DNA from: an uncultured delta proteobacterium
Lineage (GTDB): Bacteria; Myxococcota_A; Bradymonadia; REDH01
Assembly: GCA_903873545.1 (NCBI GenBank)
Contig: CAIQPA010000346.1
Span: 1-17,339 of the forward strand
Reading direction: 5' to 3'
Length of the DNA: 17,339 nt
A program made the translations under genes and the position numbers. Positions 6,132 through 14,645 of this stretch are shown here, piece by piece (the stretch's first letter is position 1; each line of letters opens with the position of its first letter). A model generated the notes under the pieces. It saw only the letters and a program-made list of their open reading frames with translations, made no database searches and had not been told where the DNA came from.

Positions 6132-7960
6132 AGCGTCTTCAGGTAGGCAATCAGGTCGAGCCGCTCTGCGTCGGTGAGCAGGTCGCTGCCGTCCGGCTTC
6201 GTGAGCCAGCTGTCGTGGCCCATGTTCGACATCCCGCTCCGCGCCGTGTCGTACTCCGCCCGCGGCTCCTCTTTCCAGGCGGCCGGGATCGCATCGCCAA
6301 TCGGGTAACCCACACAGGCCGCATCGAAGTCGGTCGCAGGGTCGCTCGCAGGCCCGTTCCAGAACACCGCGGTCCGCCGCGCCGACGGCGTCAGCATGTC
6401 GCACAGCGTCGGCACGCTCCCGTTATGCAGGTAGGGATAGCGGGCCCAGATGCCCTCCAGCGGCGGCGGAACGTAGCCCGCCTGCACCTCCACGACCGTC
6501 CCCATCGCCTTCGAGATCTCCAGCCCGTTCAGCCGCTCCGCAAAGTCGGCCATGCCACGCGCCCGCAGCGGGTCGCTCCCCACATCATGCACCGGGGTCT
6601 CTTCGAAGTAGGTCACCCGCGTCGTCCGGACCAACTCGGTCACCGTCATGCTCGCCGCATCAGCAGCCTGCCACCCCTTCTCGTAGCTGCCGTGGCAACG
6701 CGCGCAGTTCGCATCAAACAGCAGCTGCCCCCGCTCCGCTGCCACCACATCCAGCGAGCTCTCGCCGAACCAGTCCACCCACTTCGGCGCCTGCGAGGCA
6801 AAGACCGCAACCGTCAGCTCATCCACCACCTTCTGGTTCCGCGCCAGCCAGGCCTCCAGCTCATGCAGGTCGGTGCCGCGCCCGATCTCGTTCCAGAGAA
6901 AGTTCGTGTAGATCGGATTGCCCGAGACAATCGAACCGTCGCTCAACCAGCGGTTTTTGTACTTCGCATTCCAGAAGACCGCCGGCTTGCTGTCGGCCAC
7001 CTCGGTCGCCAGCACCGCAACCCGCGGCGTCCGCTCCAGCGCACGATCCTTGGTCGAGTATCCATCCTCCGCGCGACGCGCGAGGCTCAGCGACACCTGC
7101 GCCAGCGAGGTATCCAGACCCAGTACCTGCGGCTCCTTCGTCCCCACCGAACCCAGGTTCAGTTTCGTCCGGTCGAAGAGCGCCAGCTCGTCCTCCGTGG
7201 CATCCGTTGCGCTCCGAAAGGCCGTGGTCGTGAGCGACGGAAAGAACCGCTTCGCCACATGGAAAAACTCGTTCGCGCGCGCCCGCCGGTTCGACAGCCC
7301 AAAGACCGTCTTCCCGAACAGATCCGCCGTGTGACATGTCGCGCAGGAGAAGGTCAGCGCCGGCCCCTGCGCCGTTGGCACCTGCCCCACGCCAAGGAAG
7401 TCGCCCTGCTGCGCGTAGGCCGGCCACGCCACGCCCGGCATCGCTTCGCTGGAGCCATCAAGCTGCGTCAGCCCAAGCCACCCATACATCTCCGTCGTCG
7501 TGCCAAAGCCCAGCAGGCCGCGCGCGCCGTTCTGCAGCGCCCGCAGGCCGGGGTCGGTCGTGTCGGGGTCGAGCATCCGTGTGAGCGCACCCCACGGCAG
7601 CAGCACCCCCGACACATCGACCGGCCAGATCAGCGCATGCCCCACACCGTTCGATGCCACCTCTGGCAGCGCCGAGCCGAGTTCGTAGATATCCGTTCTC
7701 GGCAGTCCACCCACGACGCGTGCACCACGCGACCAATCCGCAACGTCGTGGTCGCAGACCCCGTCATCGTTGAGGTCGTAGCCACCACCACAGGGCGGAA
7801 TCGGCGCCTCTCCGCTGCCAGAGCCATCGCCCGAACCTCCGCCGGAGCCTGCGCCGCCGCCAGAGCCGTCAGCGCCAGCATCGACCGCCTTCGGGGCCGC
7901 AGCATCCTCCGCGCAACCTGCAACCAGTACCAAACACCAGACCAGGCCCAGATTCCGCAT
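6128..7960 (-). CDS. Di-haem c-type cytochrome lipoprotein, RoxA / cytochrome c peroxidase-like
   Basis: The 610-residue product begins with a lipoprotein signal (lipobox LVAGC, Cys16) and a Gly/Ser-rich linker (about 29-50), so it is probably anchored on the outer membrane or exported. A DLNDDGVCD segment (62-70) resembles an EF-hand or thrombospondin type 3 calcium loop, flanked by Cys57 and Cys69. Two haem attachment motifs follow: CATCH (206-210) and CARCH (419-423). The C-terminal PYLHNGSVPTLCDML (509-523) and SNMGHD (578-583) are typical of the cytochrome c peroxidase-like group that includes rubber oxygenases RoxA/RoxB. Those enzymes are of similar size with two haems and cleave polyisoprene. 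Activity on rubber is not shown; an oxidase or peroxidase on another substrate is equally possible. The ATG is supported by GAGGAG six bases upstream, which overlaps the stop of the pilB-like gene, so the two genes are probably translated together. Confidence 0.87.
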   Translation of the reverse strand: MRNLGLVWCLVLVAGCAEDAAAPKAVDAGADGSGGGAGSGGGSGDGSGSGEAPIPPCGGGYDLNDDGVCDHDVADWSRGARVVGGLPRTDIYELGSALPEVASNGVGHALIWPVDVSGVLLPWGALTRMLDPDTTDPGLRALQNGARGLLGFGTTTEMYGWLGLTQLDGSSEAMPGVAWPAYAQQGDFLGVGQVPTAQGPALTFSCATCHTADLFGKTVFGLSNRRARANEFFHVAKRFFPSLTTTAFRSATDATEDELALFDRTKLNLGSVGTKEPQVLGLDTSLAQVSLSLARRAEDGYSTKDRALERTPRVAVLATEVADSKPAVFWNAKYKNRWLSDGSIVSGNPIYTNFLWNEIGRGTDLHELEAWLARNQKVVDELTVAVFASQAPKWVDWFGESSLDVVAAERGQLLFDANCARCHGSYEKGWQAADAASMTVTELVRTTRVTYFEETPVHDVGSDPLRARGMADFAERLNGLEISKAMGTVVEVQAGYVPPPLEGIWARYPYLHNGSVPTLCDMLTPSARRTAVFWNGPASDPATDFDAACVGYPIGDAIPAAWKEEPRAEYDTARSGMSNMGHDSWLTKPDGSDLLTDAERLDLIAYLKTL

Positions 7961-7966
7961 CGCACG

Positions 7967-7972
7967 CTCCTC
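7967..7972 (-). promoter_or_regulatory. Shine-Dalgarno sequence of the cytochrome gene, overlapping the upstream stop codon
   Basis: On the minus strand GAGGAG sits six bases before the ATG at 7960. Its first two bases are the last two of the TGA that ends the pilB-like gene (7973-7971). This decides the cytochrome start and suggests coupling of translation between the two genes. Confidence 0.7.
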
Positions 7973-10061
7973 AGCTCAACGAATTCCCGCAATCTTCACA
8001 GTACTTCGTCGACGCCGTGTTCGCAGCACCGCAGTTTCCGCACACCTTCACCTCGCCCTTCGCCGTCGCCTCATCCTCCGCATAGAGGATGTGGCTCACC
8101 TCCGACGGCGTCGTCACACCCTGCACCAGCAGCTCGCGGCAGTAGTCGCGGAAGGTCACCATGCCCGCGGCGACGGCCACCTCCTTGAGCTCCGTCATGG
8201 GCGCATTGGCAGCAATCGCCGCCCGCAGCTCCTCATTCATCCGCATCACCTCAACGACCGCCGCCCGTCCTCGGTAGCCGGTGTTGTTGCAGCGCCCGCA
8301 CCCAGCGCCCCGGTAGAGCGGCGGCACGGGCTCACCCGCATCAAACACCCGCGACAGCAGCGACGCGGGATAGTTATGCGGTTGACGACAATCGGTGCAG
8401 ATCTTCCGCACCAGCCGCTGCGCCACCACGCCGCCAATCGCGTTGCCGAGCAGGAACGACTCGATGCCCATGTCCTTCAAGCGGTAGATGGTGCTGAGCG
8501 CCGAGTTCGTGTGCAGCGAGGTAAGCACGAGGTGGCCCGACAGCGCGGCCTGAATCGCATAGCCGGCCGTCCGCGCGTCACGCGTCTCGCCGATGAGCAT
8601 CACGTCGGTATCCTGACGCAGAAAGGCCTTGATGGCCTGCGCATACCCCAGGTCCACCGCATCGTTGTACTGCACCTGCGTGATGCCCGGGATGGTGTAC
8701 TCAATCGGGTCTTCGACCGTGTTGATGTTGATGCCCTCGCCCCGCCGCTCGAGGATGGCCGAGTACATCGTCGTCGTCTTGCCGCTTCCCGTCGGGCCCG
8801 TGATGAGCACAATCCCGTGCGGCTGGAAGATGAGGCTCCGCACAATGTCGCGCACCCGCGGCAGGCCGATGATCCGGTCGAGCCCGATCAGCGACGCCGA
8901 CCGGTCCAGCACACGCATGACCACCTTCTCGCCAAACCGCGTCGGCACCGACGAGATGCGCAGCGAGATCTCTCGCTCGTTAAACACGCAGCCCAGCCGA
9001 CCATCCTGCGGCTTCCGCCGCTCTGTGATGTTCATGCTCGCCAGCGCCTTGAGACGGCTCACCACCGCGCCATGATACCGCATCGGGATCGGGTCGGGCC
9101 GCCGAAGCAGCTTGCCCTCAATGCGATAGCGAACCTGGCAATCGGCCTCGTAGGGCTCGATGTGAATATCGCTGCACTCCAGTGCCAGGCCGTCGCCGAT
9201 GATCTGGTTGAGCATCGCCACCACCTGCTCGCCCGTCACCTGCGCCTTCCGCTCCTCCTCCGAGATGTTCTCGTTCCCCTCTTGGGTGAACTTCATCTGG
9301 TAGGCCTTGTTCGGAAGCTTCGGAATCAGATGCGCGTCGGCAGTGGCCTCCACCACCCCGTCCAGTGCAGGCAGCACATACCTCGTCACATAACGATCAA
9401 ACTCGGCCTCCGAGACCGCGACTACCTCCACATTCGCACCGCCGAAGGCCCGACGCGCCTCGTCGATCGCGTTGGAATCGAAGGGGTTGGTCATCGCAGC
9501 CAGCACCGTCGCGCCCCGACGCCCCAGCGGCAGCACCCGCGCCTCCACAATCAGGCGGCGAGGCACCGAACTCCAGAGCGCCCGGTCGACGTTCAGCTTC
9601 GACAGCGCCCCAAACTTCACCCCTTTGTCCGAAAACAGCCGGTTCGCACGCCGCGCGATGATGCGCGCCGCTGCCAGCCCCACCGCCGGAATCTGCTGCA
9701 TCAGCGACACAAAGTTGGTCCGGGAAATCAGCAGCAGGTCGCACTCTGCCGTCGCCACCGCATAGAGCGGAGACATGTCGTCGCCAAGCGCATTCTCCTC
9801 GCCGAACGACTTCAACTCGCCATACGAGGCCACCAGGTAGTCCATGCCCGTCGCGATGTCGCGGCGCCGCAGCTCCACGCCGCCGCGCGCCACCACATAG
9901 ACCGATGCAACAGGCGTCGCCTGCTCGAACAAAACCGTTCCGGCCCGCACCGACTGCCGGGTGAAGACCCGCGCCACCTGCGGCAGCAGCGCCTCGCCAA
10001 TCCCGCCGAACAGCTCCGTCTCCGACAACTGCGCCACCAGCGCTGCGACCTCGTTCGACAT
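7971..10061 (-). CDS. PilB/GspE-type assembly ATPase with N-terminal CRP-like domain and C-terminal zinc ribbon
   Basis: The 696-residue product is a hexameric type II secretion / type IV pilus ATPase with extra domains. Residues about 13-125 form a cyclic-nucleotide-binding (CRP-like) fold. About 160-230 resembles the second half of the GspE N-terminal domain (LPLGRRGATVLAAMTNP). The ATPase core has Walker A GPTGSGKT (422-429), an Asp-box glutamate region TVEDPIEY (448-455), Walker B LIGETRD (489-495), the His box LTSLHTN (513-519) and the usual zinc tetracysteine C555-x2-C558 and C588-x2-C591. A second zinc ribbon ends the protein (C674-x2-C677, C688-x2-C691). It would power polymerisation of a pilus or pseudopilus at the inner membrane. 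No PilC, PilT or pilin gene is in the window. The ATG is backed by GAGGAG six bases upstream. It lies downstream of the acidic membrane protein and directly upstream of the cytochrome gene. Confidence 0.93.
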   Translation of the reverse strand: MSNEVAALVAQLSETELFGGIGEALLPQVARVFTRQSVRAGTVLFEQATPVASVYVVARGGVELRRRDIATGMDYLVASYGELKSFGEENALGDDMSPLYAVATAECDLLLISRTNFVSLMQQIPAVGLAAARIIARRANRLFSDKGVKFGALSKLNVDRALWSSVPRRLIVEARVLPLGRRGATVLAAMTNPFDSNAIDEARRAFGGANVEVVAVSEAEFDRYVTRYVLPALDGVVEATADAHLIPKLPNKAYQMKFTQEGNENISEEERKAQVTGEQVVAMLNQIIGDGLALECSDIHIEPYEADCQVRYRIEGKLLRRPDPIPMRYHGAVVSRLKALASMNITERRKPQDGRLGCVFNEREISLRISSVPTRFGEKVVMRVLDRSASLIGLDRIIGLPRVRDIVRSLIFQPHGIVLITGPTGSGKTTTMYSAILERRGEGININTVEDPIEYTIPGITQVQYNDAVDLGYAQAIKAFLRQDTDVMLIGETRDARTAGYAIQAALSGHLVLTSLHTNSALSTIYRLKDMGIESFLLGNAIGGVVAQRLVRKICTDCRQPHNYPASLLSRVFDAGEPVPPLYRGAGCGRCNNTGYRGRAAVVEVMRMNEELRAAIAANAPMTELKEVAVAAGMVTFRDYCRELLVQGVTTPSEVSHILYAEDEATAKGEVKVCGNCGAANTASTKYCEDCGNSLS

Positions 10062-10118
10062 CTCGCTCTCCTCGCTCCCGATGCCCGCGCAGCTCCCGCC
10101 GCGACCGGTCTGCAGCCG

Positions 10119-10781
10119 CTACTCGGGGGCAGGCTCCTCGCCCTCGAGCCCCTCATCTTCCGGATTCAATTCGCCCTCTTCCGACTCACCCTCAGGCGAC
10201 TCGCCCGCCGCGGGGTCGGGGCCTTCCTCGCCCTCGAGCCCCTCATCCTCCGGGTTCAGTTCGCCCGCGGGCGCAGGTTCCGCCGCCGCGGGCAACACCG
10301 CGCGCACAGGCTCCACCAGAGGCTCCACTGCCACCCCGAGCGCCGTCGCCGCAGAGAGCGGCACCGCGTTGGGCTCCAGCAGCGGATCGGTCGGAGGCAT
10401 CGGGCTACCCGTATCCTGCGCCGCCATCGGCGCCGCCGCCTCGCGCTGCGCAGGCACCACCGCTGGCTCGCCCGCGGGACCCGGCACCGTCTGCCCTTCC
10501 ACGCTGTGCGAGGTCGGCCGCGACGACGCTCCGCCTCCCGAAAACAGCCAGCCCAATCCGGTCAACGCCATCGCGCCAGCCACCAGCCATAGGCCCCACC
10601 GGCGACCGCGACCACCGCTCGGCGCCACCGCCTCCGCACGCACCACCACCACCTCGGGAGCCGGCGTGGCGCCACGCTCAACACGGATCTCGTAGGAACC
10701 GTCGGCCCCCTGATCGGCTACCACCTCAAGCGGCGACGACTTGGAGAGCAGTCGCCCAGTCTTCGAATCCTGTGAATCCAT
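10119..10781 (-). CDS. Single-pass membrane protein with acidic repeats
   Basis: The product has 220 residues and belongs to no family I recognise. The N-terminal part (1-about 65) is soluble and hydrophilic, beginning MDSQDSKTGRLLSK. It is followed by the basic segment GGRGRRW and one hydrophobic helix (about 66-85, ending LGWLFSGG). By the positive-inside rule the N-terminus is cytoplasmic and the remainder is outside. The outer part is rich in Ala, Pro and Glu and ends with two identical copies of GELNPEDEGLEGEE separated by a Gly/Pro/Glu spacer. The ATG at 10781 is chosen because the frame upstream runs antisense to dnaK; a GTG near 10860 is a weaker alternative. Only 57 bases separate it from the pilB-like gene, so both are likely in one transcript, and it may be a partner of the ATPase machinery. 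The layout resembles FimV- or TonB-like spacer proteins only in general character. Confidence 0.75.
   Translation of the reverse strand: MDSQDSKTGRLLSKSSPLEVVADQGADGSYEIRVERGATPAPEVVVVRAEAVAPSGGRGRRWGLWLVAGAMALTGLGWLFSGGGASSRPTSHSVEGQTVPGPAGEPAVVPAQREAAAPMAAQDTGSPMPPTDPLLEPNAVPLSAATALGVAVEPLVEPVRAVLPAAAEPAPAGELNPEDEGLEGEEGPDPAAGESPEGESEEGELNPEDEGLEGEEPAPE
10136..10266 (-). repeat. Pair of 41-base direct repeats inside the acidic membrane protein gene
   Basis: Copies at 10136-10176 and 10226-10266 differ at three positions only, all transitions that leave the encoded GELNPEDEGLEGEE unchanged. The period is 90 bases, a multiple of three. Silent differences between identical peptides suggest that the duplication is not recent and that the peptide is under selection. 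Confidence 0.85.
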
Positions 10782-10829
10782 TGCCGGCCACCATCGGTTG
10801 CAGATGTCCCATCTCTGCGCCAAGCCGCC

Positions 10830-10868
10830 AAAAAGGTCAACCGCCGCATGGTCTCCCACACGGCGGTC
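10830..10868 (-). terminator. Possible Rho-independent terminator after dnaK
   Basis: On the minus strand the arms ACCGCCG (10867-10861) and CGGCGGT (10846-10840) form a 7-base GC-rich stem around a 14-base loop. After TGACC comes a run of five T (10834-10830). It lies 33 bases beyond the dnaK stop and before the acidic-protein ATG at 10781, so it would separate these transcripts. The loop is long and the T run short, so it may be weak or only an attenuator. Confidence 0.45.
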
Positions 10869-10899
10869 ACTTGCATACAGCGCGCAAACGGCGCGACGA

Positions 10900-12783
<1,884 letters not shown>

Positions 12784-12790
12784 CTCTCTT

Positions 12791-12796
12791 CTCCTT
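12791..12796 (-). promoter_or_regulatory. Shine-Dalgarno sequence fixing the dnaK start
   Basis: AAGGAG on the minus strand lies seven bases before the ATG at 12783. It confirms the canonical MAKII start instead of the longer frame that opens 21 bases earlier. Confidence 0.8.
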
Positions 12797-12841
12797 CGAT
12801 TCACGCGCCGCCATCTCTGCGACGACGCGATTGGTTGATTC

Positions 12842-13102
12842 CTACTTCGTCTCGCTCGCGCAGCCGCAGCCGCCTACCGATTCTGTCGCTGCTGCACTCG
12901 CACTCTCCGCCGATGCAGCGCTCGCCGACGCATACTCCGACGCATACCAGCCCGTACCCTTGAGGTGGAACGAGCTCCGGCTCACCTTCTTCGACGCCTC
13001 ATCACCGCCGCAGGACGGGCAGCAAATCGCCGTGTCACTGCGGCGAACGAGCACTTCAAACTCGTTCGAACAACGCTCACATCGGTATTCGTAGAGGGGC
13101 AT
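12842..13102 (-). CDS. FmdB-family zinc ribbon protein
   Basis: The product has 86 residues. It opens with MPLYEYRCERC, the hallmark of the FmdB putative regulatory family, and forms a zinc ribbon with C8-x2-C11 and C28-x2-C31. The C-terminal part is Ala/Ser-rich (about 54-75) and ends in a GGCGC cluster near the terminus, as often seen in this family. The name comes from a gene near formamidase; the actual function is unknown, with a regulatory or protein-binding role usually assumed. The ATG at 13102 is preceded by a weak GGGAAG. It lies 58 bases upstream of dnaK and is probably co-transcribed with it, which would place it under any stress control of dnaK. Confidence 0.9.
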   Translation of the reverse strand: MPLYEYRCERCSNEFEVLVRRSDTAICCPSCGGDEASKKVSRSSFHLKGTGWYASEYASASAASAESASAAATESVGGCGCASETK

Positions 13103-13141
13103 GGGACTTCCCGTGAACGCGGAACATCTCGCGAAGGCGCA

Positions 13142-13169
13142 CAGGTAGGCACAGGCAACAGCCTGTCAA
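13142..13169 (-). promoter_or_regulatory. Possible promoter of fmdB-dnaK with a palindrome in the spacer
   Basis: On the minus strand a perfect TTGACA (13169-13164) is followed after 16 bases by TACCTG (13147-13142), a poor -10 match. The start would be near 13135, about 33 bases before the FmdB ATG. A perfect inverted repeat ACAGGC-TGTT-GCCTGT (13166-13151) fills most of the spacer, where a repressor site would be expected. It is not followed by a T run, so it is not a good terminator for dsbD. No CIRCE element is present. Confidence 0.35.
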
Positions 13170-13251
13170 ACGACCCACACACCGCCCCCGATGGCTACCC
13201 GATTCCCTGCACGACCCGCGCCACGCCAGCCCCCCCTGCGGCGCCCGTAGC

Positions 13252-14580
13252 TCAGCTCCAGAGACGAGCAGCCGTTGCCCAGAAGGCACCAGGCGCGTCG
13301 CGCAGCTCCGAGATCGAAAGCGCAAGGTAGCGCATCCCCATGGCCACAAAGATGATCGCAAACCCCGTCTTCACATAATCCATCCACGACCCCGACTGCG
13401 GCAGCTTGTGCGCCAGCGAAGAGAAGGTCCCCAGGATGATGAACAGCAGCCCCATCCCCAGCGCAAAATCAGTCATCAGCGCCACGCCCAACAGCACATC
13501 CCGCGTCTGCGTGATGAACAACAGCACGCCCGACAGAATCGGGCCCACGCAAGGCGCAGCGATCACACCGGCCAGCAGCCCCATCACCAGCGCACCGCCA
13601 AAGCCGGCGCCACCAGAACTGGCCAGCTTCGTCTGCAGCCCCGTCGGCAGCTGCAACTCGAACAGCCCCAGAGAGCTCAGCCCAAGGGCAATGAACATCA
13701 TCGCAAAACTTCCCAGCACCACCGGGCTCTGAAGCGCCGAGCCGAACAGCCCGCCTGCCAGCGCCGCTGCCACGCCAAGCGCGCTGTAGGTCACCGCAAT
13801 GCCCAGCACATAGACCAGCGACAGCGAGAAGGCATGGGTCCGAGACTTCGCCTGCGACGCTCCGAACACGCCGATCGTGATGGGGATCAACGGATACACA
13901 CAGGGCGTGAGGCTCGCCCCGATGCCAGCCAGAAAGACCAGGAAGAAGGCCGACAACCAACCGCCCCGGGCCAGCGCCCGCTCAAAGTCTGTCATCCGTG
14001 TCGTCCCGCCGCCCGAAGCGGCCGCTCGAACCGAGTTCAGCACCGTCTCGGCATCTACAAACCCTGCCAGCGAGGCCTCCGGGAGATACTTCCCCTCCGG
14101 GCTCACCAGCGCCAGCCGCGGAAGACTCTGAACGCCGTGCTCCTTCATCAGCTTGAGATTCGCCGGCGTCTCATCCGTCACATCGACCACCGCACAGATG
14201 AACTGATCCTTGGCATCAATCACATCGTTGCTGTTGAGGGTCTTCTCACGCAACTCGTGGCAGGCCGTGCACCAGTCTGCGGTGAAGTCCATCAGGATCG
14301 GCAGCTTCAACTCCGCCTGGCGGGCACGCGCCTGCTCCAGCGTGTAGCAGGGCAGCTCTTCGCCGGCCGGCGCAGCGGTGTAGAGCGCAAAGGCAAACCA
14401 GACCAGGCAGCCAACCAGGCAGCCCGCCACATACCGCATCCAGCCGCGGCCGGCGGGCACATCCCACTTCGACTTGTGCAGCATGCCTACCCAGCCGATC
14501 ACTGTGACCAGCACCACCGCGCTGCCCACAAGGCCAAGTCGCACGCTCTGAATCTGCTCAACGGTTAGCCTTGTATCCAT
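13252..14580 (-). CDS. DsbD/CcdA-type thiol-disulfide transporter with an internal thioredoxin domain
   Basis: The 442-residue product would carry reducing electrons from cytoplasmic thioredoxin across the inner membrane to periplasmic thiol proteins. Two hydrophobic helices come first (about 14-34 and 48-69), then a thioredoxin domain with ADWCTAC (C104, C107) and cis-Pro segment SLPRL (P154), close to the gamma domain of E. coli DsbD. The DsbD membrane core follows, with six to eight helices and the two transmembrane redox cysteines in TPCVYPLIP (C227) and AAPCVGP (C344). In classical DsbD the thioredoxin domain is C-terminal, so the order is permuted, and no DsbD alpha domain is present. 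The ATG at 14580 is preferred over longer frames because of GAGG and GGAG just upstream and because it leaves a 65-base divergent gap to the TlpA-like gene. These two redox genes probably work together. Confidence 0.9.
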   Translation of the reverse strand: MDTRLTVEQIQSVRLGLVGSAVVLVTVIGWVGMLHKSKWDVPAGRGWMRYVAGCLVGCLVWFAFALYTAAPAGEELPCYTLEQARARQAELKLPILMDFTADWCTACHELREKTLNSNDVIDAKDQFICAVVDVTDETPANLKLMKEHGVQSLPRLALVSPEGKYLPEASLAGFVDAETVLNSVRAAASGGGTTRMTDFERALARGGWLSAFFLVFLAGIGASLTPCVYPLIPITIGVFGASQAKSRTHAFSLSLVYVLGIAVTYSALGVAAALAGGLFGSALQSPVVLGSFAMMFIALGLSSLGLFELQLPTGLQTKLASSGGAGFGGALVMGLLAGVIAAPCVGPILSGVLLFITQTRDVLLGVALMTDFALGMGLLFIILGTFSSLAHKLPQSGSWMDYVKTGFAIIFVAMGMRYLALSISELRDAPGAFWATAARLWS

Positions 14581-14645
14581 CGCCTCATTGCTCCATGAAT
14601 GGCTCGCTTCGCATCTCACTGCGCCACTACCAGAGTTCATCCAGC
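14581..14645. promoter_or_regulatory. Divergent intergenic region between dsbD-like and PDZ-TlpA genes
   Basis: These 65 bases must carry or overlap the start signals of both divergent redox genes. No convincing promoter boxes were found on either strand. A shared control region is inferred only from the arrangement. An alternative plus-strand ATG at 14595 is in frame with the TlpA-like gene. Confidence 0.3.

Noticed and set aside
6215..8188. Open frame of 657 codons antisense to the cytochrome gene
   Set aside because: It is opposite a gene with two haem motifs and a lipoprotein signal, is rich in Arg, His and Pro, and contains no recognisable domain.
10136..10266. Direct repeats as a possible CRISPR or mobile-element trace
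   Set aside because: There are only two copies, they are in frame, and they differ only at silent sites, so they are an internal protein repeat.
8091..10592. Open frame of 833 codons on the plus strand, antisense to the pilB-like and acidic-protein genes
   Set aside because: It lies opposite two well-supported genes. Its translation is a monotonous Arg/His/Leu/Ala-rich sequence without motifs, which is the usual result of the strong third-position GC bias.
13151..13166. Inverted repeat as terminator for the dsbD-like gene
   Set aside because: The stem is only six bases and no T run follows on the minus strand. It fits an operator better, as listed with the possible promoter.
13241..13257. 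GCGCCCGTAGCTCAGCT, like the 5' end of a tRNA (acceptor and D-stem start)
   Set aside because: No anticodon stem, no T-arm and no pairing 3' acceptor strand follow. The downstream part codes for the end of the DsbD-like protein. It is a chance match or at most a small relic, and not a tRNA gene.
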